64,000 nt of DNA from assembly GCF_040790665.1 (NCBI RefSeq), contig NZ_CP160849.1, forward strand, positions 2,009,501-2,073,500, written 5' to 3'. Below, one piece after another: positions 17,001 through 26,475 of this stretch. The notes under the pieces are model-generated. The model was not told the origin of the DNA. It ran no database searches and saw only the letters and a program-made list of their open reading frames with translations. This DNA is from Sulfitobacter pontiacus (GTDB lineage Bacteria; Pseudomonadota; Alphaproteobacteria; Rhodobacterales; Rhodobacteraceae). The first letter of the stretch is position 1, and every line of letters begins with the position of its first letter. Both the position numbers and the translations under genes were made by a program.

Positions 17001-19395
17001 TGCGGGCCTTCCCGATGGCGGTCAGCACTGCTTCGGCCGTGGCGGGTGTTTGCAGGTCGCCAAACCCGTCCCCACAGGCGCGTACCGCATCCGACAGCGC
17101 CATGAAGGCCGAGATTCCCAGCATCAGCGGCGGCTCCCCCACCGCTTTTGACCGGTAGATCGTCTGTGCGGGGTTGGGTTCATCCCAAAGCGCCACGTTG
17201 AACACATCGGGCCGGTCCGAGATGGCGGGGATCTTGTAGGTCGACGGCGCATGGGTTTTCAGCGTGCCTTTGGCGTCCCAGACGAGTTCCTCGGTCGTGA
17301 GCCAGCCCGCGCCCTGCACATAGCCGCCTTCGATCTGGCCGATGTCCAGCGCGGGGTTCAGCGATGCGCCCGCATCGTGTAAGATGTCCGCGCGCAAAAT
17401 GCGGTTTTCGCCCGTTAGCGTATCGATCACCACTTCGGTGACGGCTGCGCCATAGGCAAAGTAGAAGAACGGGCGGCCGCGGCCCTTGATGCGGTCCCAT
17501 TCGATTTCGGGTGTCTTGTAGTAGCCGGTGGAGGACAGCGACACGCGGTTTTCATAGGCAGAGGCGGCGGCTTGGGCAAAGCTGATCACCTCTTCCCCGA
17601 TATGAACCTGGCCTTGGGCAAAGCGTATCTGGTCTGCGGTGGTCTGATAACGCTCGGCCAGATGGTCGGCGATGCGGTCGCGGATCGTGTCGCAGGCCGC
17701 TTGCACCGCCATGCCGTTCAGGTCCGTCCCCGAAGACGCCGCCGTGGCCGAGGTATTGGGCACCTTGCCCGTATCCGTCGCGGTGATCTTGACGACCGAG
17801 AGGTCAACGCCAAAGCGGCTGGCGGCGACCTGCGCGACCTTCTGGAACAGGCCTTGTCCCATTTCCGTGCCGCCGTGGTTCAGGTGGATCGACCCGTCTT
17901 GATAGACATGCACCAACGCCCCCGCCTGATTAAGGTGGGTGAGGGTGAAAGAGATGCCGAACTTGACAGGCGTCAGCGCGATGCCGCGTTTCAGAACCGG
18001 CTGTGTTGCGTTCCAGTCGGCAATGGCGGCGCGGCGGGCGGCGTAGTCTGATGTCTTGGCCAGCCGGTCGGTCAGCGCGTTGATGATACAGTCCTGCACC
18101 GGTTGGTGGTAGGGGGTGGTTTGCAGACCCGTGGGCTGGGGTGGCGTGCTCTCTTGTGGTGCGGGCGGTGCCCCGCGAGAGGCAAGATCCGCCTCGGTGT
18201 CATGGGGCAGGGCGCGGTGGTCATGGGCCTGTCCGGTTGCGTCAGGCTGCATTACATCGGCATAGAAATTGGCCCGCCGCACAGCCAGCGGATCAAACCC
18301 GAGTGACTGCGCGATATGGTCCATGACCCGTTCGATGCCCACGATCCCCTGTGGCCCGCCAAACCCGCGAAACGCCGTGGCGCTTTGCGTGTTGGTGCGC
18401 AAGCGGTGCGAGGTGATGCGGATGTTATCGAGGTGATAGGCATTATCCGCATGCAGCATCGCACGGTCGGCCACGGGCAGGGACAGGTCCATCGCCCAGC
18501 CACAGCGGGTGTAATGGGTGAAATCCAGCGCCGAGATGCGGCCAGTGGCGTCGAAGCCAGCGGTATAGTCGATGCGGAAATCATGGCGTTTGCCTGTGAC
18601 GATCATATCGTCATCGCGGTCATAGCGCATTTTGCAGGGGCGTCCCGTGCGGGCAGCGGCGACGGCACAGGCCACGGCGAGCGCGTTGCCCTGGCTTTCC
18701 TTGCCACCAAAACCACCGCCCATGCGCCGCGTCTCTACCCGCACGGCGTGCATCGGCGTGCCAAGCGCCTCTGCCACCTTATGCTGGATCTCGGTCGGGT
18801 GCTGGGTCGAGGAATGGACGACCATGTCGCCATTATCTTGCGGCAGGGCGAGGGCGGCCTGACCTTCGAGGTAGAAATGCTCTTGCCCGCCGATATTGAT
18901 CGTCCCGCTGAGGCTTTGGGCGGCGGTGGTCAGCGCGGCTGCGGCATCGCCTTTTTGGTAGATGCGGGGGCCATCCTCGAACCGAGCATCGGCGGCTAGG
19001 GCCTCTTCTATGGTCAGGATCGGGGTGGTCGGGGTGATGTCCACCGCCCCAAGCCGCGCGGCGTGGCGAGCGGCAAGGTGGGTTGTCGCGATGACCATGA
19101 ACACGGGTTGGCCCGCATAATGTACCGCGTCGGTGGCCAGCAGGGGTTCGTCATGGTTTGACGGCGATACGTCATTGTCAAAGGGTAAATCCGCTGCCGT
19201 CAGCACCGCCACCACCCCGGGGGCAGCAGCGACATCGCGCAGGTCCATGCCGTTGAGCGTGCCCGCGGCCACCGTGCTCAGTCCAAAGGCGATATGCAGC
19301 GTTGTGGCCGGTGTCGGGATGTCGTCAACGTAACGCGCAGCCCCCGTGACATGGAGCTTGGCTGCATCATGGGGGAGGGGTTTGGCAACGCTCAT
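16990..19395 (-). CDS. xdhB: Xanthine dehydrogenase molybdopterin-binding subunit XdhB
   Basis: An 801-residue large subunit of bacterial xanthine dehydrogenase, which binds the molybdenum cofactor and hydroxylates hypoxanthine and xanthine to urate. The family segments GGQEHFYLEGQ, RMGGGFGGKE and AFRGFGGPQG are present. The catalytic glutamate lies in VGEPPLMLG near the C-terminus. An unusual proline-, glutamine- and threonine-rich stretch of roughly 45 residues (about residues 385-430) sits in the middle, longer than the corresponding loop in common XdhB proteins. It overlaps xdhA by 4 bases and xdhC by 11. Confidence 0.95.
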   Translation of the reverse strand: MSVAKPLPHDAAKLHVTGAARYVDDIPTPATTLHIAFGLSTVAAGTLNGMDLRDVAAAPGVVAVLTAADLPFDNDVSPSNHDEPLLATDAVHYAGQPVFMVIATTHLAARHAARLGAVDITPTTPILTIEEALAADARFEDGPRIYQKGDAAAALTTAAQSLSGTINIGGQEHFYLEGQAALALPQDNGDMVVHSSTQHPTEIQHKVAEALGTPMHAVRVETRRMGGGFGGKESQGNALAVACAVAAARTGRPCKMRYDRDDDMIVTGKRHDFRIDYTAGFDATGRISALDFTHYTRCGWAMDLSLPVADRAMLHADNAYHLDNIRITSHRLRTNTQSATAFRGFGGPQGIVGIERVMDHIAQSLGFDPLAVRRANFYADVMQPDATGQAHDHRALPHDTEADLASRGAPPAPQESTPPQPTGLQTTPYHQPVQDCIINALTDRLAKTSDYAARRAAIADWNATQPVLKRGIALTPVKFGISFTLTHLNQAGALVHVYQDGSIHLNHGGTEMGQGLFQKVAQVAASRFGVDLSVVKITATDTGKVPNTSATAASSGTDLNGMAVQAACDTIRDRIADHLAERYQTTADQIRFAQGQVHIGEEVISFAQAAASAYENRVSLSSTGYYKTPEIEWDRIKGRGRPFFYFAYGAAVTEVVIDTLTGENRILRADILHDAGASLNPALDIGQIEGGYVQGAGWLTTEELVWDAKGTLKTHAPSTYKIPAISDRPDVFNVALWDEPNPAQTIYRSKAVGEPPLMLGISAFMALSDAVRACGDGFGDLQTPATAEAVLTAIGKARNAL

Positions 19396-20810
19396 GCTGT
19401 CACCTCGTGCAGGTTCGTGGGCAGGCCGTTCACGTCATGCAGATAGCGCAGCAGCAGGTTCTGGGCGGTCAGCAGGCGATACTGCGCCGAGGCGCGCATG
19501 TCGGTCATCGGCTGATAATCCAGTGCCAAGGCATCCATCGCGCGGCGGATCGTCGCCGCGTCAAAGGGTTGATTGATTAACAGGGCTTCGGTCTGGCTTG
19601 CCCGTTTCGGTGTGCCTGCCATGCCGCCAAAGGCGATGCGTGCGTCAGTGATCACATCGCCCGCGCGGGTGATGTTGATACAGCCGCACAGGGCCGAGAT
19701 GTCCTGATCGAAACGTTTGCTGATCTTGTAGCAGCGCAGGGTGTCGTCGCTGCCGGTGGGGAGTTTCGGTGCGGTGATCGCCTCGACAAATTCTCCGGGG
19801 GCGCGGTCCTGTTTGCCGTAGTCGATAAAGAAATCCTCAAGCGGCAGGCTCCGGCGGGTGTCGCCGTGACGCAGGTGCAATGTTGCCCCCATCGCGATGA
19901 GCGCCGGAGGGCCGTCCCCGATGGGCGAGCCATTGGCGATGTTGCCCCCGATGGTGGCCGCATTGCGCACCTGCGCGGATCCGTACCGCCGGAGCATCGC
20001 GCCCAAGCTGGGGTAGAGCGGGGCAAAATGCGCGGTAAGCGTGGCAAGGGTGGTGGCTGCGCCGATGCGCCAGTGATCCCCGCCATCGGTGACGCCGCGC
20101 AGGTCGGGGATCTGGTTGAGAAACACGACCGGCCCCAGATCGCGGAATTGTTTGGTGACCCAGAGGCCGACATCCGTTGCCCCCGCAATCAGGGTCGCAT
20201 CGGGGTGGTCGGCGTACCAGTGGGCCAGTTCATCCGTGGTCGTGGGAAGCGAGGTCGCAGGGGGCTGTCCGCCCCCGTCCGGCTGCGCCGGCCCCCCCGA
20301 GGATTTAGGGCCATCTGGAAGTTTGAGGTTGCGCAGATGCGCGGGCACGGGGGCGGCCTCGGCGGCTTTGGCGGCGCGGATGATGGGTGCGTAGCCGGTG
20401 CAGCGGCACAGGTTGCCGGCGAGCTGCGTGTCGTGGTCGGTGGCGCCGTTCAGATGGTCGGTGGCCATGGTGACGGCAAAGCCCGGCGTGCAAAAGCCGC
20501 ATTGGCTGCCGTGATAGTCGACCATGGTCTGCTGCACGGGATGCAGGCTGCCGTCAGACGCTGAGAGCCCTTCGACGGTGGTCACGGATTTGCCGTTGAT
20601 CTGGGGCAGGAACAGGATGCAGCCGTTCAGGGCGCGGTGGCCCTGATCGTCGCTGATCATGACGGAGCAGGCACCGCAATCGCCTTCGTTGCAGCCTTCC
20701 TTGGTGCCGGTCAGATGTCGGGTTTCGCGTAGCCAATCCAGCAGCGTCATGGTGGGGGAGACGCCGGTCAGTGACACGACTTCCCCGTTGAGGAGAAAAG
20801 TGATGTCCAT
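19392..20810 (-). CDS. xdhA: Xanthine dehydrogenase FAD/[2Fe-2S] subunit XdhA
   Basis: A 472-residue small subunit. The N-terminal ferredoxin domain has CNEGDCGACSVM for the first [2Fe-2S] cluster. The second cluster domain has CGFCTPGF and CRCTGY. The FAD domain follows (ATIGGNIANGSPIGD). Between the iron-sulfur and FAD domains (about residues 155-195) is a glycine- and proline-rich linker, longer than usual, encoded partly by a copy of the intergenic repeat family (20299-20321). It is the first gene of the leftward purine operon, divergent from dnaE across a 224-base gap in which no clear operator is seen. Confidence 0.95.
   Translation of the reverse strand: MDITFLLNGEVVSLTGVSPTMTLLDWLRETRHLTGTKEGCNEGDCGACSVMISDDQGHRALNGCILFLPQINGKSVTTVEGLSASDGSLHPVQQTMVDYHGSQCGFCTPGFAVTMATDHLNGATDHDTQLAGNLCRCTGYAPIIRAAKAAEAAPVPAHLRNLKLPDGPKSSGGPAQPDGGGQPPATSLPTTTDELAHWYADHPDATLIAGATDVGLWVTKQFRDLGPVVFLNQIPDLRGVTDGGDHWRIGAATTLATLTAHFAPLYPSLGAMLRRYGSAQVRNAATIGGNIANGSPIGDGPPALIAMGATLHLRHGDTRRSLPLEDFFIDYGKQDRAPGEFVEAITAPKLPTGSDDTLRCYKISKRFDQDISALCGCINITRAGDVITDARIAFGGMAGTPKRASQTEALLINQPFDAATIRRAMDALALDYQPMTDMRASAQYRLLTAQNLLLRYLHDVNGLPTNLHEVTA
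20299..20321. repeat. Repeat-like element inside the xdhA linker
   Basis: GAGGATTTAGGGCCATCTGGAAG, preceded by GC-rich CCGGC runs. It matches the layout and tail of the intergenic element at 2777-2808 (ATTT, four to five bases, CCATNTGGAAG). It is translated as part of the XdhA interdomain linker. The similarity is visible by eye, but the match is short. Confidence 0.4.
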
Positions 20811-21034
20811 AGGGTTCGTTCCGCCGCGGTACCTCAGCCCGTGATCTGCGCGGCGTTCGATGCGACGTAGAACGCGGCGCGGGCAAATGTTGAACGAGGC
20901 TAGGCGGGGGCAAGGGGGCTTGGCAAGAGATTTCGTGGCGTCCTGCGCTCAAGGGCGTGTCGTGTTGCTGGAAAAACGGGCGCAGGGTGCCGGTGGGACT
21001 GGTGACTGCGGGTGGGCTTGGGTAAGTTGGCCTC

Positions 21035-24000
21035 ATGGCACAAGCACCCCGATTCATTCACCTGCGCACGCACTCCGAATATTCGTTGTTGGAAGGGGCG
21101 TTGCGGCTGAAAAAGCTGCCCGATCTGTGCAAGGGGGGCGATATGCCGGCGCTGGCCCTGACGGATACCAACAACATGTTCGCCGCGTTGGAATTCTCGG
21201 TCGCCATGGCGGGGGCGGGTGTGCAGCCGATCATCGGCTGTCAGGTGGATCTGGCCTATGTGAAGGTGCAACCGGGGGAAAAGCCGCGCGATCCGGCCCC
21301 TGTGGTTTTGCTGGCCCAATCCGAGGCCGGGTATGAAAACCTGATGAAGTTGAACTCCTGCCTTTATATCGACAAGGGCGGGGCGCTGCCGCAGGTCACC
21401 CTAGAGGAGCTGGAGGCGCTGAACGGCGGGTTGATCTGTCTGACCGGCGGGGCGGGCGGCCCCGTGGGGCAGCTGTTGCAGGGCGGTCAACGTCCCGCGG
21501 CAGAGGCATTGATGGCGCGGCTGCACGGGGCTTTTGCCGACCGGCTTTATGTCGAGTTGCAGCGCCACCCCGGCGAGGATGGCCAGCCCGTAGCCGAACA
21601 GCTGACCGAACGGGGCTTTGTCGAGATGGCCTATGACATGGGCATCCCTTTGGTCGCGACGAATGACGTCTATTTCCCCAAGGCCGATATGTACGAGGCC
21701 CATGACGCGCTGATCTGTATCGCGGATGGGGCCTATGTCGATCAGCAGCACGAACGCCGCAGGCTGACCGCGCAGCATTACTTCAAATCGCAGGCCGAGA
21801 TGGTGACGCTGTTCGCCGATCTGCCCGAAGCCATCGAGAATACGGTCGAGATCGCCAAGCGCTGTGCCTTCATGGCGTATCGCCGTGATCCGATCCTGCC
21901 GAAGTTTGCGGATGACGAGATCGAAGAGCTCAAGCGGCAGGCGCATGAGGGGCTGAAAAACCGGCTCAAGGTGATCCCCCATGCCACCACCGTCGAGGAA
22001 TATGAAAAGCGGCTGGATTTCGAGCTGGGCATCATCGAGGGCATGGGGTTCCCCGGCTACTTCTTGATCGTTGCTGATTTTATCAAATGGGCCAAGGACA
22101 ACAATATTCCCGTCGGGCCGGGACGGGGCTCGGGGGCGGGTAGTCTGGTGGCCTATGCGCTGACGATTACCGATCTGGACCCGCTGCGCTATCAACTGCT
22201 GTTTGAACGGTTCCTGAACCCCGAACGGGTCTCGATGCCCGACTTTGACATCGACTTTTGCATGGATCGCCGGGAAGAGGTGATCCAGTATGTGCAGCGC
22301 AAATACGGGCGCGACAAGGTGGGGCAGATCATCACCTTCGGGGCGCTTTTGTCCAAGGCGGCGGTGCGTGACATCGGGCGGGTGTTGCAGATGCCTTACG
22401 GGCAGGTGGATCGTCTATCCAAGATGATTCCTGTCGAGGGCGTGAAACCTGTCAGCATCGAAAAGGCGCTCGCGGACGAGCCACGCCTGCGCGAGGAGGC
22501 CAAGAACGAGGAAGTCGTCGCGCGGCTGTTGAACTATGGCCAGCAGGTCGAGGGGCTGTTGCGCAACGCATCGACCCACGCGGCGGGTGTTGTGATCGGG
22601 GACCGGCCGCTGGACGCGCTGGTGCCGCTTTATCAAGACCCGCGGTCCGATATGCCCGCGACGCAATTCAACATGAAATGGGTTGAACAGGCCGGTCTGG
22701 TCAAGTTCGACTTTCTGGGCCTCAAGACCCTGACCGTCATCCAGAACGCGGTAGATCAGATCAAATCTTCGGGCCGCCACCTGCATGTGGCCGCCGACGG
22801 GACAGAGCTGTTCGAGCCGCCCGAGGGGCTGATCGACGATATCGCCACCATCCCGCTGGACGACGAGGCATCTTACAAGCTTTATGCCAGTGCCAAGACG
22901 GTGGCGGTGTTTCAGGTGGAATCCAGCGGCATGATGGATGCGCTCAAACGGATGAAGCCGACCTGTATCGAAGACATCGTCGCCTTGGTCGCGCTGTATC
23001 GGCCCGGCCCGATGGAGAATATTCCGGTCTATTGCGAGGTCAAGAACGGCCAGCGCGAGCGGGAATCCGTGCATCCGTCGATTGACCACATCCTGGAGGA
23101 AACGCAGGGCATCATCGTCTACCAGGAACAGGTTATGCAGATCGCGCAGGTCATGGCGGGCTACAGCCTTGGCGGCGCTGACCTGCTGCGCCGTGCGATG
23201 GGTAAGAAGATCGCCGAGGAAATGGCCAAGGAACGCCCCAAGTTCGAAAAGGGCGCGATGGCCAACGGGGTCGACAAGAAAAAGGCGTCCGAGGTTTTCG
23301 ACCTTCTGGAAAAATTCGCCAACTATGGTTTCAACAAATCCCACGCCGCCGCCTATGCGGTGGTCAGCTATCAGACCGCATGGCTCAAGGCGAACCATCC
23401 GGTCGAATTCATGGCTGGTGTGATGAACTGCGATATCCATCTGACCGACAAGCTGGCGGTCTATTTCGAAGAGGTCCGCAAACGGCTGGAACTGCCCTGG
23501 GTGCCGCCTTGTGTGAACCGCAGTGATGCGACGTTCAAGGTGGTCGAGGGCGCGTTGGTCTATGCCTTGGGCGCGCTGAAAAACGTCGGGGTGGAGGCAA
23601 TGAAGCTGATCACCGAAGGCCGCAAGGTGGACGGTGTGGACAAGCCCTTTGCCACGCTTTTTGATCTGGCGCGGCGGGTTGATCTGAAACGGGTGGGAAA
23701 ACGTCCGCTTGAGATGCTGGCCCGCTCCGGAGCGTTCGACCAGCTGGACAACAACCGCCGCCGCGTCTGGCAGTCGCTGGACGGGTTGGTCAGCTATTCC
23801 GCCGCAATCCACGAGCAGAAAGCCTCTAATCAGGTGTCGCTGTTTGGCGAGGCGGGGGATGACTTGCCAGAGCCGCGCATCGTGCCTTGCGACGATTGGG
23901 AGGCCGCCGAGCGTTTGACCGAAGAGTTCAAGGCCGTAGGCTTCTATCTGTCGGGCCACCCGCTGGACGATTACATGGGGCCGATGAAACGCAAATCCGC

Positions 24001-24568
24001 AACAGGCGGTGTGCCGTTCCTGACGCTGGACGAGTTGACCGAGAAAGTCTCGGTCAAAGGGGCGATGAACGCCCGTCTGGCAGGGATCGTCGCCGGACGG
24101 CAGGAACGTAAATCGGCGCGCGGCAACCGCTTTGCCTTTGCGCAACTGTCGGACCCGACGGGCGCTTACGAGGTGACGCTGTTTTCGGACACGCTGGAGC
24201 TGGCGCGCGACCACCTTGAAACAGGGTCGAAGGTCGTGGTCATGGTCGAGGCGACGATGGAAAGCGACCAGTTGAAACTGCTGGGCCGGTCCGTGGTGCC
24301 GATCGATACGTTGGTCGAGGATGCGGGCAATATGGGGCTGCGGATCTTTGTGGATGATGCGGGGGCTATTCAGGCGGTCGCCGATGTGCTGGCCGGTGCC
24401 CGATCCGCGGCGCGCAGCGCGGGCAAGGGGCCGGTGCAACTGTGCCTGATGGACCCGACCCTGCCCGGCGAGGTGGAGGTCGATCTTTGCGCCGAATACC
24501 CTGTCACCCCCAAGATCAAGGGGGCCATCCGGTCCCTGACCGGCGTGATGGAGGTAGAGGAAATCTGA
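21035..24568 (+). CDS. dnaE: DNA polymerase III alpha subunit
   Basis: An 1177-residue replicative polymerase of the DnaE1 class. Residues about 8-280 are the PHP domain (starting FIHLRTHSEYSLLEG). The palm carries the catalytic aspartates in PDFDIDFCMDRR near residues 402-407, and GPGRGSGAGSLVAYAL precedes it. The fingers, the helix-hairpin-helix region (about 870-900) and an OB-fold domain (about 1000-1080) follow. No polA-like or dnaQ exonuclease domain is fused. The frame opens at 21035 with the conserved N-terminus. It stands alone on the plus strand, convergent with slyX. Confidence 0.97.
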   Translation: MAQAPRFIHLRTHSEYSLLEGALRLKKLPDLCKGGDMPALALTDTNNMFAALEFSVAMAGAGVQPIIGCQVDLAYVKVQPGEKPRDPAPVVLLAQSEAGYENLMKLNSCLYIDKGGALPQVTLEELEALNGGLICLTGGAGGPVGQLLQGGQRPAAEALMARLHGAFADRLYVELQRHPGEDGQPVAEQLTERGFVEMAYDMGIPLVATNDVYFPKADMYEAHDALICIADGAYVDQQHERRRLTAQHYFKSQAEMVTLFADLPEAIENTVEIAKRCAFMAYRRDPILPKFADDEIEELKRQAHEGLKNRLKVIPHATTVEEYEKRLDFELGIIEGMGFPGYFLIVADFIKWAKDNNIPVGPGRGSGAGSLVAYALTITDLDPLRYQLLFERFLNPERVSMPDFDIDFCMDRREEVIQYVQRKYGRDKVGQIITFGALLSKAAVRDIGRVLQMPYGQVDRLSKMIPVEGVKPVSIEKALADEPRLREEAKNEEVVARLLNYGQQVEGLLRNASTHAAGVVIGDRPLDALVPLYQDPRSDMPATQFNMKWVEQAGLVKFDFLGLKTLTVIQNAVDQIKSSGRHLHVAADGTELFEPPEGLIDDIATIPLDDEASYKLYASAKTVAVFQVESSGMMDALKRMKPTCIEDIVALVALYRPGPMENIPVYCEVKNGQRERESVHPSIDHILEETQGIIVYQEQVMQIAQVMAGYSLGGADLLRRAMGKKIAEEMAKERPKFEKGAMANGVDKKKASEVFDLLEKFANYGFNKSHAAAYAVVSYQTAWLKANHPVEFMAGVMNCDIHLTDKLAVYFEEVRKRLELPWVPPCVNRSDATFKVVEGALVYALGALKNVGVEAMKLITEGRKVDGVDKPFATLFDLARRVDLKRVGKRPLEMLARSGAFDQLDNNRRRVWQSLDGLVSYSAAIHEQKASNQVSLFGEAGDDLPEPRIVPCDDWEAAERLTEEFKAVGFYLSGHPLDDYMGPMKRKSATGGVPFLTLDELTEKVSVKGAMNARLAGIVAGRQERKSARGNRFAFAQLSDPTGAYEVTLFSDTLELARDHLETGSKVVVMVEATMESDQLKLLGRSVVPIDTLVEDAGNMGLRIFVDDAGAIQAVADVLAGARSAARSAGKGPVQLCLMDPTLPGEVEVDLCAEYPVTPKIKGAIRSLTGVMEVEEI

Positions 24569-24613
24569 CGCGGCCCATCGGGGCGGCGGCAGCCTCCTGG
24601 ATGAGGCATCCGA

Positions 24614-24808
24614 TCAATAGTGCGGCGGGCGTTCGTTGCCGATGACAACCCCGTCGGAGCCCGCTGCCTCGCGTTCGCCCTCGCGCTGCATCAGCATATG
24701 AACCCGCCGTGTCAGGGTCGCGATCTCTGTCTCCTGACGGGCGACGACATCGGACAGGTCATCCACCGTACGGATCAGATGGGCCATTTGTTCTTCGAGC
24801 TTATCCAT
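24614..24808 (-). CDS. slyX: SlyX family protein
   Basis: A small 64-residue coiled-coil protein. MDKLEEQMAHLIRTVDDLSD and the heptad-like VARQETEIATLTRRVHML fit the SlyX family, whose function is unknown. The ATG at 24808 is preceded by AAGG; the open frame extends upstream, but that part opposes the hisS promoter region and has no family similarity. The C-terminus ends in ERPPHY; a PPHY-type tail is common in SlyX proteins. It is divergent from hisS. Confidence 0.85.
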   Translation of the reverse strand: MDKLEEQMAHLIRTVDDLSDVVARQETEIATLTRRVHMLMQREGEREAAGSDGVVIGNERPPHY

Positions 24809-24902
24809 GAGGGCACCTTGCAGCTTGCGCGTTTGCCGTCCTCCTAACAGGTTGTCGCGCATTCGATAAGGGGGCATGCGTGCCGCGGCGGGGCCGCGTC
24901 GC

Positions 24903-24931
24903 TTGCCCTTGGCGGGGGGTTGGGCTAGACG
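24903..24931 (+). promoter_or_regulatory. Candidate housekeeping promoter of the hisS-hisZ-hisG operon
   Basis: TTGCCC, 17-base spacer, TAGACG, about 36 bases before the hisS start. The strong TTG in the -35 box and the weaker -10 box are usual in alphaproteobacteria. Confidence 0.4.
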
Positions 24932-24966
24932 CGAAGCGCGATATTCAGCCCACAGGATGTGATCCA

Positions 24967-26475
24967 ATGGCCAAGCCAAAAAAGACCCCCCGCCCCAAGG
25001 CCGAAACGCCAAAGGGGTTTCGTGACTATTTCGGTGCAGAAGTAACACAGCGTGCCGAGATGCTGCATAAGATTGCGCAGGTCTATCATCGCTATGGCTT
25101 TGACGCGCTGGAAAGCTCCGGGGTCGAGACGGTGCAGGCCTTGGGCAAGTTTCTTCCCGATGTGGACCGCCCCAATGAAGGCGTCTTCGCGTGGCAAGAG
25201 GATGCAGAGGCGGACAAGCCCGGCGACTGGCTGGCCCTGCGCTATGACCTGACAGCACCGCTGGCACGCGTCTATGCACAACACCGCAACGATCTGCCCA
25301 CGCCCTATCGGCGCTATGCGATGGGGCCGGTCTGGCGCAACGAAAAGCCGGGGCCAGGGCGTTTCCGCCAGTTCTATCAATGCGATGCCGATACGGTCGG
25401 CGCACCGTCGGTCGCAGCGGATGCAGAGATCTGCGCGATGCTGGCGGATTGTCTGGAAGAAGTCGGGATTGATCGCGGCGATTACATCGTGCGGGTGAAC
25501 AACCGCAAGGTGCTCAACGGTGTGATGGAGGTCGCAGGCGTGCTTGACCCTGCCAACCCCGACAATTTCGCCCACGAGCGCGGCATCGTGCTGCGTGCGA
25601 TTGACAAGCTCGACCGGCTGGGTCTGGACGGCGTACGCGCATTGCTGGGCGCGGGCCGCAAGGATGACAGCGGCGACTTTACCGATGGCGCAGGGCTCAG
25701 CGATGAACAGGCCGATGTGGTCATGGGCTTTATGCAAGCCAAACGCGACAGCGGTGCGGAAACCGTCGCGCGGCTGCGTGAACTGGTCGCGGGTTCCGAG
25801 ACAGGCGCGCAGGGCGTGGACGAGCTGGAAACCATCGCCGATCTGATGGCGGCCGGCGGCTACGGCGCTGACCGCGTAGAGATCGACCCCTCCGTGGTGC
25901 GCGGTCTTGGCTATTACACCGGTCCGGTGTTCGAGGCGGAACTGACCTTCGAAATCCAGGACGAAAAAGGCCGGCCCCGCAACTTTGGCTCTGTCGCAGG
26001 GGGCGGGCGGTACGACGATCTGGTCAAGCGCTTCACCGGTCAGGAAGTCCCTGCAACGGGCGTCTCTATCGGCGTCGACCGGCTGCTTGCAGCACTGCAG
26101 GCCAAGGGCCGGATGTCGGCGCAGGCCGAAGGGCCCGTGGTGGTGACCGTGATGGATAAGGCGCGCATGTCCGACTATCAGGCGATGGTCGCCGAATTGC
26201 GTCAGGCGGGCATCCGGGCCGAGGTTTATCTGGGCAACCCAAAGAACTTTGGCAACCAGCTGAAATATGCAGACCGCCGCACCAGCCCGGTGGCGGTGAT
26301 CGCGGGCGGGGATGAATTTGACAAGGGTATGATCCAGATCAAGGACCTGATCCTTGGCGCGAAAATCGCTGAAAGCGCCACGCTCGAGGAATGGAAAGAC
26401 CGCCCCAGTCAATATGAAGTGGCGCGTGGGGATCTTGTCTCCAAAGTGCGCGAGATACTGGAGCTTAACCGCTGA
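24967..26475 (+). CDS. hisS: Histidyl-tRNA synthetase
   Basis: A 502-residue class II aminoacyl-tRNA synthetase charging tRNA-His. PKGFRDY opens the catalytic domain. Motif 2 is [21 protein letters not shown], with [11 protein letters not shown] before it. The histidine-specific GLGYYTG lies near residue 314, and motif 3 with GVSIGVDR is near 360. The anticodon-binding domain takes the last 100 residues. The ATG at 24967 gives the family N-terminus (MAKPKK); an upstream in-frame ATG at 24880 would add 29 unsupported residues. Its stop overlaps the hisZ start by one base. Confidence 0.96.
   Translation: MAKPKKTPRPKAETPKGFRDYFGAEVTQRAEMLHKIAQVYHRYGFDALESSGVETVQALGKFLPDVDRPNEGVFAWQEDAEADKPGDWLALRYDLTAPLARVYAQHRNDLPTPYRRYAMGPVWRNEKPGPGRFRQFYQCDADTVGAPSVAADAEICAMLADCLEEVGIDRGDYIVRVNNRKVLNGVMEVAGVLDPANPDNFAHERGIVLRAIDKLDRLGLDGVRALLGAGRKDDSGDFTDGAGLSDEQADVVMGFMQAKRDSGAETVARLRELVAGSETGAQGVDELETIADLMAAGGYGADRVEIDPSVVRGLGYYTGPVFEAELTFEIQDEKGRPRNFGSVAGGGRYDDLVKRFTGQEVPATGVSIGVDRLLAALQAKGRMSAQAEGPVVVTVMDKARMSDYQAMVAELRQAGIRAEVYLGNPKNFGNQLKYADRRTSPVAVIAGGDEFDKGMIQIKDLILGAKIAESATLEEWKDRPSQYEVARGDLVSKVREILELNR

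Noticed and set aside
22415..24439. Open frame of 674 codons on the minus strand
   Set aside because: Antisense to dnaE; no protein-family motif, His/Arg-rich composition typical of shadow frames.
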